DNA of 64,000 nt, taken from positions 3,413,001-3,477,000 of the forward strand of contig NZ_JACCBF010000001.1 in assembly GCF_013409625.1 (NCBI RefSeq). Direction: 5' to 3'. The stretch comes from Nocardioides kongjuensis (lineage in GTDB: Bacteria; Actinomycetota; Actinomycetes; Propionibacteriales; Nocardioidaceae). The number at the start of each line of letters is the position of its first letter. The stretch's first letter is position 1. Shown here piece by piece: positions 25,253 to 32,519 of this stretch. The position numbers and the translations under genes are program-made. The notes under the pieces were generated by a model, which was given only the letters and a program-made list of their open reading frames with translations, made no database searches and was not told where the DNA came from.

Positions 25253-26494
25253 ATGACGACGATCACCAACAAGGCCGAGAACCCCACGGCACACCTGTCC
25301 GCCGAGCAGATCGAGGCGCTCGGCGCCGAGCTCGACGCCATCCGCCAAGAAGTGCTCGACGCGCGCGGCGAGACCGACGCGGCGTACATCCGCAAGATGG
25401 TCGACGTGCAGCGCAAGCTGGAGCTGGCCTCGCGCGCCGCCCTGCTGGTCAGCATCTTCCCGCCGGCCTGGGTCGCCGGCACCGTCGGCCTCTCGGTCGC
25501 CAAGATCCTCGAGAACATGGAGATCGGCCACAACGTCATGCACGGCCAGTGGGACTGGATGCGTGACCCGAAGATCCACTCGACCACCTGGGAGTGGGAC
25601 AACGCCTCGACCGCCGACGGCTGGAAGCACTCCCACAACGAGGTGCACCACACCTACACGAACATCGTCGGCAAGGACAACGACCTCGGCTACGGCATCA
25701 TGCGCGTCGACGAGGAGCAGCGCTGGTACCCGCTCTACCTCGCCCAGCCGCTGTGGAACTTCATCAACGCCTGCTTCTTCGAGTACGGCATCGCGGCCTA
25801 CGACCTCGAGCTCGGCCGCAACCTGCGCACCCCCAAGGAGAAGCGCAGCGAGAAGTTCAAGGCCGACCTCGCCAAGACGCTGAGGAAGATCCGCAAGCAG
25901 GCGACCAAGGACTACGTCGTCAACCCGGTGCTCGCCCTGCCGACCGGCTCCTTCCTGCCCGCCCTCGCCGCGAACTTCACCGCCAACGTGGTGCGCAACA
26001 TCTGGTCGCACTCGGTCATCATGTGCGGCCACTTCCCCGAGGGCGTCGAGACCTTCGAGCTGAAGTCGATCCCGGAGAAGGAGACCCGGGGCGAGTGGTA
26101 CCTGCGCCAGATGCTCGGCTCCGCCAACATCTCCGGCTCCAAGCTCATGCACATCATGACCGGCAACCTGTCGCACCAGATCGAGCACCACCTCTTCCCC
26201 GACCTGCCCAGCAGCCGGTACGCCGAGGTCGCCCCGAAGGTCCGGGCCGTGTTCGAGAAGTACGGCCTCAACTACCACTCGGCCCCGCTCCCGCAGCAGG
26301 TCTACAGCGCCTGGCACCGGGTCGTGCGGCTGTCGTTCCCCAACGGCTGGCTCGCGACCACCAACGCCAAGAACCTGCCCTCGCAGCTCAAGCTGCTCTA
26401 CGCCATGACCACCGCCGACAAGCGCAAGCGCCGCGTCATGCAGCGCCTCCTCGAGAGCGCGGCGGCGAAGAAGGAGATGGTCAAGGCCGCCTGA
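25253..26494 (+). CDS. Acyl-CoA/fatty-acid desaturase (DesA3-like)
   Basis: This 413-residue membrane enzyme has the three histidine boxes of the di-iron desaturases: GHNVMHGQWDW, KHSHNEVHHTYTN and NLSHQIEHHLFPDLPSS. Hydrophobic stretches lie on both sides (RAALLVSIFPPAWVAGTVGL and LPALAANFTANVVRN). The ATG at 25253 follows an AAGGAG ribosome-binding site. It should insert a cis double bond into long-chain acyl-CoA using electrons from the adjacent ferredoxin reductase. Fluidity control of the membrane is the usual role. A terminator-like hairpin follows at 26518. Confidence 0.93.
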   Translation: MTTITNKAENPTAHLSAEQIEALGAELDAIRQEVLDARGETDAAYIRKMVDVQRKLELASRAALLVSIFPPAWVAGTVGLSVAKILENMEIGHNVMHGQWDWMRDPKIHSTTWEWDNASTADGWKHSHNEVHHTYTNIVGKDNDLGYGIMRVDEEQRWYPLYLAQPLWNFINACFFEYGIAAYDLELGRNLRTPKEKRSEKFKADLAKTLRKIRKQATKDYVVNPVLALPTGSFLPALAANFTANVVRNIWSHSVIMCGHFPEGVETFELKSIPEKETRGEWYLRQMLGSANISGSKLMHIMTGNLSHQIEHHLFPDLPSSRYAEVAPKVRAVFEKYGLNYHSAPLPQQVYSAWHRVVRLSFPNGWLATTNAKNLPSQLKLLYAMTTADKRKRRVMQRLLESAAAKKEMVKAA

Positions 26495-26517
26495 CCCCGA
26501 CGTCTCGGAGGTACGCC

Positions 26518-26565
26518 CAGGGCGTTTCGGACGCAGCCCGACAGGGCAGCGTCCGGGACGCCCTG
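26518..26565 (+). terminator. Hairpin terminator after the desaturase
   Basis: CAGGGCGT pairs with ACGCCCTG, and inside it CGGACGC pairs with GCGTCCG, with a 2x2 internal loop and a 14-base terminal loop. A short T run (CCTTTGTG) follows. It separates the desaturase operon from the next gene pair. Confidence 0.6.
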
Positions 26566-26590
26566 ACGCCTTTGTGAAGGACCTACTCGG

Positions 26591-27991
26591 ATGGCCTCCT
26601 ACGACGACCTCGACTCCCTCATCGTCGCTTTGAAGATCGCCCGCATCAGTGCGTGGATGAAGTCCGAGGGCTGGATCGGGCACGCCAGCTACGGCTGGTT
26701 CCGCCTCCGGGTCGCCGGCACCACCGGCTACCAGGAGGAGGTCACCGGCACCGACAGCAACGGCGAGGGCGGCGGCAAGTACAGCATCTCGAACGTCGAC
26801 GAGGACCACATCCACGACTACATCGACGCGTTCAACGACATCCGCAGCGCGGTCGACGAGCACCTGAGCCCGTGGCGGACGCTGCCGGACCCCGAGGTGA
26901 TCCAGAAGTGGATCGAGCCGATGCGACTGGCCATCTCGGAGATCGCCATCTCGGCCGTCGACAAGGACGGCGGACCGACCGGCGGCGGGGAGGTCGTGGG
27001 CGCCATCGAGCTGGCGATGACCGCCGCGAAGGAGTGGGCGGGCCACACCGCCGCCGCCTTCAAGCTCAACTTCCTCTCGCAGCTCAGCACCGCGGTCGGC
27101 GGCCAGTACGCCCTGTGCCTGTGCCTGGGCGGCCACCTGGAGGCGCAGAAGGGGATCTGGACCGAGGCGCGCCAGGCGGTGGCCGACATCGTCGTCGAGA
27201 CGACCAAGGCCTACGACGCGGTCACCTACGACAGCGGGCTGAGCTGGGGCCTGGTCTTCAAGGTCCTCGGGTACGCCGCCGCCGGCGCGGCCATCTTCGC
27301 CACCGGCGGGGCCGTGATCCCGGTCGCCGTCGCCGGCCTCGGCGTGACCGTGGCATCGGACGCCTACGAGGCCGTCAAGACCGAGACGGCGGCGCCGAGC
27401 GTCAGCTACGACTCGGTGCGCGACGCGATGCCGGGATACTTCACGAAGCTCAACGGCGACATCGTGAAGGAGGAGCGGGCCATCCAGACCAACCTCAACC
27501 ACAACCTCAACATCGTGCTCAACAACAAGTCGACCTTCGACCTGTCCCGCCCGGCCCTGCTCGACGTCGACGACGACAGCGACCTCAGCTCCGACAACAT
27601 CTTCTACCGCGACCAGGAGGTGCGCGACATGTGCTCGACGTACCTGCCGGCGGTCGCGGGGCACCTGTTCAAGGCCAGCCAGCACGTCTCCGACTCCTAC
27701 GTCGGCAGCATCTTCTCCGACTTCAACCGCGGGCCGGGGATCGGGATCGACAGCAACGGCCCGATGGAGGAGTGGGACAACATCTGGCTGATCACCCGCG
27801 ACCTGCTGGAGGACCTCGGCGAGGAGACCAAGGCCTCCGCGACCACCTTGGACCTGGCGATGAGCGACATCGGGAAGCAGGACACCGGCGCCCTGGACGC
27901 GCTCGAGAAGCACGCCAAGGCCTCGAAGGAGATCGGCAAGGGCGACCACTTCCCGCTGTTCTGGGGCGACCACCGAGACCCCGACGCATGA
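26591..27991 (+). CDS. Hypothetical protein with central hydrophobic hairpin
   Basis: This 466-residue protein was not recognised. The N-terminal third is mixed helix and strand with many aromatic residues (KSEGWIGHASYGWFRL). A helical part follows (HIHDYIDAFNDIRSAVDEHL and VIQKWIEPMRLAISEIAI). Residues about 215-260 form a Gly/Ala-rich hydrophobic pair (LVFKVLGYAAAGAAIFATGG, IPVAVAGLGVTVASDAYEAV), and an acidic C-terminal half ends in KGDHFPLFWGD. The middle pattern recalls large helical proteins exported by type VII systems or pore-type effectors, but no WXG motif pair is evident. It overlaps the next gene by four bases, so the two products probably work together. Confidence 0.6.
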   Translation: MASYDDLDSLIVALKIARISAWMKSEGWIGHASYGWFRLRVAGTTGYQEEVTGTDSNGEGGGKYSISNVDEDHIHDYIDAFNDIRSAVDEHLSPWRTLPDPEVIQKWIEPMRLAISEIAISAVDKDGGPTGGGEVVGAIELAMTAAKEWAGHTAAAFKLNFLSQLSTAVGGQYALCLCLGGHLEAQKGIWTEARQAVADIVVETTKAYDAVTYDSGLSWGLVFKVLGYAAAGAAIFATGGAVIPVAVAGLGVTVASDAYEAVKTETAAPSVSYDSVRDAMPGYFTKLNGDIVKEERAIQTNLNHNLNIVLNNKSTFDLSRPALLDVDDDSDLSSDNIFYRDQEVRDMCSTYLPAVAGHLFKASQHVSDSYVGSIFSDFNRGPGIGIDSNGPMEEWDNIWLITRDLLEDLGEETKASATTLDLAMSDIGKQDTGALDALEKHAKASKEIGKGDHFPLFWGDHRDPDA

Positions 27992-28980
27992 CCTCCGTCT
28001 CGCGACGTCCCGTGCTGGTCGCCGCCGCCGTCGCCGTGGTGGTGGTCGCGGTCCTGGTCACCTTCGTCGTCCTCGCGGGCCGTGACGACTCCGCTGCCCG
28101 CGATGCGGCCGAGCGCTACCTGGACGTCCTCTCCGACGACAGCCAGGACCCGGCCGCCCTCGCCGACCTGGTGTCCGTCGGAGACCCCTCGGCGCTGGAG
28201 CGCGCCGACGCCCTGCTGGCCGCGGCCAGCGAGCGGATCAGCGACGTGACCCTCGGCGACTCCCGGGAGGTGACCACCGCCCGGACCACCAGCGACGTGG
28301 CCTTCGACCGGTTCGAGCAGGTCGAGGTCCGCTACCGGCTCGCCGGCGAGCGCCACCGCGCGACGATCACGCTCGGCCTGCCGCGCTCGGGGAGCGACGA
28401 CGACTGGCGGGTCGTGACGCCGCTGGCCGGCGAGGTCGACTGGAACTCGGCGTCCTGGGGTTCGGCTCAGCTCGACCTCAGTGTCGGCGACATCGCGGTG
28501 ACCGAGCCCGGCCGGTCGACGTACGAGCCGGACGCCCAGCTCGTGCACCCGGGTGTCTATCCGGTCCGCGCCAGCGTGGGTCCCTACTTCGGCTCCGACG
28601 AGACCGACCTGGCGGTCGCCGCGGGGACGAGCACGACCCCGCTGCCGGAGTTCCGCCTCGCGCCGACCGCGGAGGGCACCGCGGTGATCGCCGAGCAGGT
28701 GCGGGCCGCCTTCGAGCCCTGCGCGCGCGGGACGGCGTCGTGTCCCGCGACCGCGCTGGTCGACGACGACGAGCTGCCCACGGGCTGGTGGCACGGGCTG
28801 GTGAGGGACCCGAGCGTGGCGATCGACGGCTCGACCATCACGCTGCGCGACGGCGCCTTCCGCTACGCGTCCACCGGCGGGGAACGGACCGTGCGGTTCG
28901 GCGGGACCGGGCAGGTCACGCTCGACCCGGGCACCGGTGAGCCCGGCGTCGCCGTACCCCTGCACCTCGAGCGCTCCTAG
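27988..28980 (+). CDS. Membrane-anchored extracytoplasmic protein, unknown
   Basis: This 330-residue protein starts inside the stop codon of the previous gene (ATGA). One N-terminal membrane helix (PVLVAAAVAVVVVAVLVTFVVLA) follows a short basic start, leaving about 290 residues outside. The first outside part (AARDAAERYLDVLSDDSQD and so on) looks like the NTF2-like modules used in such anchored proteins. The C-terminal half is beta-rich with one Cys pair (FEPCARGTASCPAT). No catalytic motif is seen. It is best viewed as the surface partner of the upstream protein. Confidence 0.6.
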   Translation: MTSVSRRPVLVAAAVAVVVVAVLVTFVVLAGRDDSAARDAAERYLDVLSDDSQDPAALADLVSVGDPSALERADALLAAASERISDVTLGDSREVTTARTTSDVAFDRFEQVEVRYRLAGERHRATITLGLPRSGSDDDWRVVTPLAGEVDWNSASWGSAQLDLSVGDIAVTEPGRSTYEPDAQLVHPGVYPVRASVGPYFGSDETDLAVAAGTSTTPLPEFRLAPTAEGTAVIAEQVRAAFEPCARGTASCPATALVDDDELPTGWWHGLVRDPSVAIDGSTITLRDGAFRYASTGGERTVRFGGTGQVTLDPGTGEPGVAVPLHLERS

Positions 28981-28988
28981 GGGGACTG

Positions 28989-29022
28989 GGCCTCGATGTT
29001 ACCTACGGGTAGCATCGAGGCC
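28989..29022. promoter_or_regulatory. 34-bp palindrome abutting the enoyl-CoA hydratase start codon
   Basis: Arms GGCCTCGATGTTACC and GGTAGCATCGAGGCC differ from perfect pairing by one T/G pair and surround TACG. The element ends exactly at the ATG. The inner 13 bp fit TACYCRYNRGTAA (reverse strand), which also occurs upstream of the acyl-CoA dehydrogenase and of the CocE-type hydrolase. It fits a dimeric TetR-type repressor site; as RNA it would also form a stable stem over the translation start. Confidence 0.6.
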
Positions 29023-29820
29023 ATGAGCACCCACGTCAGCTGCACGGTCACCGACGGCATCGCCCACGTCCGGCTGGACCGTCCCGACAAGCTCAACGCG
29101 CTGACCCTCGACATCCTCGACGACCTCGTCGCCACCGCGCACGCGCTGCGCCGCGACAAGACGCTGCGCGCCGTCGTGGTCTCCGGCGAGGGGGACGCGT
29201 TCTGCGCCGGCCTCGACTTCGCGTCGGTGCTGCGCAACCCGGCCGGCGTCGCGAAGGCGTTCGTCCCGCGCCCGCTGCGCGGCACCAACACCTTCCAGGA
29301 GGCCCCGTGGGCCTTCCGCCGGATCCCCGTCCCCGTGATCGCCGCGGTCCACGGTCACTGCCTCGGCGGCGGCCTGCAGATCGCGCTCGCCGCCGACTTC
29401 CGCATCGCCACCCCCGACTCCCGCTGGTCCGTGCTCGAGGGCAAGTGGGGCCTGATCCCCGACATGTCCGGCATCCAGGCCCTCAAGGAGCTGGTCGGCA
29501 TCGACCAGGCCAAGCTGCTCACCATGACCGCCGAGGTCTTCGACGGCTCGCGCGCCCACGAGCTCGGCCTGGTCACCCGCCTCGACAACGACCCGCTCGC
29601 CGGCGCGCTGCGCCTGGCCGAGGAGCTCTCGCAGAAGTCCCCCGACGCACTCGCCGCCGCCAAGCGGCTCTTCAACGACACGTGGACCGCCTCGCCGCGT
29701 CGCACCTTCGCGCGGGAGCGGATCGAGCAGGCCTACCTCCTCGCCGCCCGCAACACGAAGGCCGCCCGCGAGGCCGCGTTCAAGAAGGCCGACGCGGTCT
29801 ACGGCCCCCGCGGTCGCTGA
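29023..29820 (+). CDS. Enoyl-CoA hydratase/isomerase (crotonase) family protein
   Basis: This 265-residue crotonase has the oxyanion-hole strands SGEGDAFCAGLDF and HGHCLGGGLQIALAADFRI, the helix LEGKWGLIPDMSGIQALKELVG with a Glu in the catalytic region, and the C-terminal QKSPDALAAAKRLFN trimer helix. It hydrates or isomerises an enoyl-CoA in beta-oxidation-like pathways. There is no Shine-Dalgarno sequence; a 34-bp palindrome touches the ATG, so the mRNA may be leaderless or tightly repressed. It stands alone. Confidence 0.9.
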   Translation: MSTHVSCTVTDGIAHVRLDRPDKLNALTLDILDDLVATAHALRRDKTLRAVVVSGEGDAFCAGLDFASVLRNPAGVAKAFVPRPLRGTNTFQEAPWAFRRIPVPVIAAVHGHCLGGGLQIALAADFRIATPDSRWSVLEGKWGLIPDMSGIQALKELVGIDQAKLLTMTAEVFDGSRAHELGLVTRLDNDPLAGALRLAEELSQKSPDALAAAKRLFNDTWTASPRRTFARERIEQAYLLAARNTKAAREAAFKKADAVYGPRGR

Positions 29821-29963
29821 CACCCCGGCTGCCTCCTCTGGCCCGGTCGGGTGACCACCTGGTCCATCGGGACCACTCCGGTTCGGGCCCGAACGGCCGA
29901 TGAGTCCGGTACGCCGTTCGGGTCATCCTGATCGGAGTGACCCGATCGGAGAGGAGGCCAGCC

Positions 29964-30104
29964 ATGGACCGGATCGAGCACCTCAGCCACGACCTGCCGT
30001 GCCTGGCCTGTGGGCACGCCGCCCACACCTACCTCGCGTGCAGCGACACCTGCGACTGCGCACCGACGGTGATGCCCGGGTCCGGCGCCTTCGCCGCTGC
30101 CTGA
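29964..30104 (+). CDS. Cys-rich mini-protein, 46 aa, copy 1
   Basis: The ATG at 29964, preceded by GAGAGGAGG, opens a 46-codon gene. The product has DLPCLACGHAAHTYLACSDT followed by CDCAPTVMPGS, so there are six-ligand-type Cys/His sets (CxxCGHxxH, then CxxxCxC). A second gene at 30552-30704 encodes a close paralogue that keeps the whole pattern. That conservation and the strong ribosome-binding site support it as a real gene. It looks like a small zinc- or metal-binding protein; function unknown. Confidence 0.7.
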   Translation: MDRIEHLSHDLPCLACGHAAHTYLACSDTCDCAPTVMPGSGAFAAA

Positions 30105-30117
30105 CACGCTTCGGCCC

Positions 30118-30435
30118 GTGGTCATCGAACGCACGGACGTCCTGCTCGGCCTCGCTGCGGCGTACGTCGTCCTCAGCCTGGTCGCTCTCGTCCTCTACCG
30201 CGCCGACAAGCGCGCCGCCCAGCGCGGCGAGTGGCGCACCCGCGAGTCGACGCTGCACCTCGTCGCGCTCCTCGGCGGCTGGCCGGGCGCTCTCGCGGGC
30301 CGCCGCCTGTTCCGCCACAAGACCCGCAAGCAGCCGTTCGTCGCCGTGCTCTGGCTGACCGTCGCCACCAACTGCGCCGGCTCCCTGGTCCTGCTGCTGG
30401 CCGCGCCGTACGGCCTCGGCAGCATCTCCGGCTGA
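30118..30435 (+). CDS. DUF1294 membrane protein
   Basis: The GTG at 30118 gives 105 residues. A first membrane helix (VLLGLAAAYVVLSLVALVLY) is followed by the DUF1294 core RTRESTLHLVALLGGWPGA then RRLFRHKTRKQPF, and a second helix (FVAVLWLTVATNCAGSLVLLL). The core motif of Gly-Trp and HKTRK is diagnostic. It lies between the two Cys-rich mini-protein genes, 13 bp after the first. Its role is unknown; some relatives carry an N-terminal cold-shock domain, which is absent here. Confidence 0.83.
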   Translation: MVIERTDVLLGLAAAYVVLSLVALVLYRADKRAAQRGEWRTRESTLHLVALLGGWPGALAGRRLFRHKTRKQPFVAVLWLTVATNCAGSLVLLLAAPYGLGSISG

Positions 30436-30551
30436 CCGCTCAACGGGACTGCGGAACTTTCTGCAAGATTTCCGCGCCCACCATGTCGTATCAGGGCGAG
30501 CCGCTTCGTCGTCCTAGTAGAAGCAGCCGAGACCACGAAGGAGACACGGCC

Positions 30552-30704
30552 ATGTGGAACACCACGGACACCCAGCACCAGCACCTCAGCCACGACCTGC
30601 CGTGCCCCGCGTGCGGCCACGCCGTGCACACCTTCCTCGCCTGCAGCGACAGCTGCGACTGCGCGCCGACCGTGATGCCGGGCTCCCTGCCGCTGGCCGC
30701 CTGA
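30552..30704 (+). CDS. Cys-rich mini-protein, 50 aa, copy 2
   Basis: The ATG at 30552 follows an AAGGAGA site and opens a 50-residue product. After a His/Gln/Thr-rich start (TDTQHQHLSH) it repeats the paralogue: DLPCPACGHAVHTFLACSDS then CDCAPTVMPGS. About 28 of 35 positions in the core are shared with copy 1, with changes mostly conservative. It stops 6 bp from the convergent glycosyltransferase gene. Confidence 0.7.
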   Translation: MWNTTDTQHQHLSHDLPCPACGHAVHTFLACSDSCDCAPTVMPGSLPLAA

Positions 30705-30710
30705 GCCCCG

Positions 30711-32519
30711 TCAGGCCGTCGGCGACCCCGACCAGCCGGCGCGGCGGCTCGACAGCACGACGAGCAGCGCGTGCCATGCAGCCACGGAGGCGACGACTCC
30801 CAGCACGGGCAGCGCTACGGCCTGCACGGCGGCGCGCCGACCGTGCCGCGGCGCGACGAGGCGGGCGGCCGTCGAGACAGCCACCGCCTGTCCGACGACG
30901 AGAGCGACGACACCTCCGGCACCGGCCCAGGCGGTCGCCGCGTCCATCTCACCCGCGCGCACGACGAAGGCCGTCGCGGCGACGAGCGCAAGGGGATAGG
31001 CCAGCAGGAGAGCCGGCCCGGCCAGGCCGAGCACGATCGCACCGGAGCGGGGGCGCGCGGCTCCCTCTGCTGGCGCCCGGACGGCCAGGGCCACCCTCGC
31101 CGCGGCGGCATCGAGGAGGCCGCCGGCCACCAGCACCCGTCGGCGGAAGGCGGCGAGCAGCCCGCGCGGCCGTCGGTGGGAGGTCGTCGAGTGCAGCAGG
31201 CCGGTGGGCAGCGACCGCGCGACGGCGCTGCCCGGAGTCATCGCGGACCAGCCTCCGAGTCGGCGCAGCACGCGCGTGTTGAAGTGGCTCGACGTCCACT
31301 CCGACCGGGTGTCGGACCGTTCCCGGTCCGACGGCTGGGCTCGGTCGAGCCCCAGCACGGACTCGAACCGGTCGGCGAGGCTCGCGAGCGAGTGTCGGTG
31401 TCGCCACACGTGGTCGGTGACGTCGAGCCTCATGAGGACCGGGTGTCGCTGGCGACCGGCCAGGCAGGCCTCGAGGTCGGACTCGAACACGGCCACGGCC
31501 TGTCGGAGCTGCGCCGGCACGGGAACGTCGTCGACGTCGTAGGCGACGACGTACCGTCCGCGCGCGTACGCCAGTCCCTCGTCGAAGGCCCGGACGCGGT
31601 CCGCCGCCACCTCCTGCGGCACGGGGACCACGCGCACCCAGTCCGGGGGTGCCGAGCGACGGACGGCCTCCTGGCCGCTGTCGGGCACCACGAGCACGAC
31701 GTCCAGCCGGAACCGCGGGTAGTCGAGCGTCGCCAGGTCGGCGAGGGTGCGGGCGAGGACGGTCTCGTCGTCCGGCACCACGACGACGACGCTGTACACC
31801 GGGAGCAACAGGTCGCCGGCGCCCCCCGGTCCGGGACCACCGGCCTCGTCGACATCTCGGTCGGAGGCCACCAGCACGGCAGTCCTCGCAGCCCTGATCG
31901 CCGCGCCGCACTGCACCATCACGGCTGCGAGGAAGACCGCACCGGTGAGGGCCATCAGGGAGCTCAGGAGGCCCGGCGGGACGACCAGGGCCGAGGTCAT
32001 CAGGTAGACGAGTCCGACAGCCAGCACGCCGGTCCGGGCGCACGGCCGCAGCCACCGCCGCTGCCGCGTGGCGACTCGGGGGACGTGTGACGCACCACGG
32101 CGGCGCACGCCGGCCGCGACGTGGTCGAGGTCGCGGCGCGTGCAGGCGACGAGCCGGACCGACAGACCGGGAAACTCCTCCTCGATCTCGAGGAGCAGGT
32201 CCGGGCCGGGCTGGACAGTCGTCGCGACCACCACGGCGTCATCGGTGACCTCGCAGGGGAGCCACCCCAGCTCCAGGCACCGGTCGATCTCCGTCCGGGC
32301 GAGCAACACCGGATCCGGCGGCTCGCGGTCGAGGTCACGCCAGACCATCCCCCACTGCTCGGCCAGTCCGTGGTGGAGCGCCTGGCGGCTGAGCGCTCCG
32401 GCGTCGAGGAGCAACTCCCCGAGGTAGCCACCCTCGACCTTCTGCCGCTCGAGCGCGTCGTCCAGCGCACCTGGCTCGACGAGCCCGCGCGCAACCAGCC
32501 GGTTGCCGATCCGGTTCAT
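30711..32519 (-). CDS. MshEN-domain protein fused to a degenerate family-2 glycosyltransferase
   Basis: The ATG at 32519 overlaps the stop of the GGDEF-EAL gene (ATGA), giving 602 residues. The first 53 or so residues after the start are two 24-residue MshEN motifs (R/Y-[IL]-G-x-x-L-[VL]-x-x-G ... L-x-x-[AG]-L-x-x-Q) separated by exactly five residues (KVEGG), the known c-di-GMP-binding layout. Two membrane helices follow, then a GT2 core with VAYDVDDVPVPAQL and SSHFNTRVLRRLGGW, then C-terminal helices. The TED acceptor and QxxRW motifs expected after GGW are missing (replaced by MTPGSAVARSL and HRRPRGLLAAF). Family relatives include the XagB type. It is likely a c-di-GMP output protein with doubtful catalysis. 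Confidence 0.82.
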   Translation of the reverse strand: MNRIGNRLVARGLVEPGALDDALERQKVEGGYLGELLLDAGALSRQALHHGLAEQWGMVWRDLDREPPDPVLLARTEIDRCLELGWLPCEVTDDAVVVATTVQPGPDLLLEIEEEFPGLSVRLVACTRRDLDHVAAGVRRRGASHVPRVATRQRRWLRPCARTGVLAVGLVYLMTSALVVPPGLLSSLMALTGAVFLAAVMVQCGAAIRAARTAVLVASDRDVDEAGGPGPGGAGDLLLPVYSVVVVVPDDETVLARTLADLATLDYPRFRLDVVLVVPDSGQEAVRRSAPPDWVRVVPVPQEVAADRVRAFDEGLAYARGRYVVAYDVDDVPVPAQLRQAVAVFESDLEACLAGRQRHPVLMRLDVTDHVWRHRHSLASLADRFESVLGLDRAQPSDRERSDTRSEWTSSHFNTRVLRRLGGWSAMTPGSAVARSLPTGLLHSTTSHRRPRGLLAAFRRRVLVAGGLLDAAAARVALAVRAPAEGAARPRSGAIVLGLAGPALLLAYPLALVAATAFVVRAGEMDAATAWAGAGGVVALVVGQAVAVSTAARLVAPRHGRRAAVQAVALPVLGVVASVAAWHALLVVLSSRRAGWSGSPTA

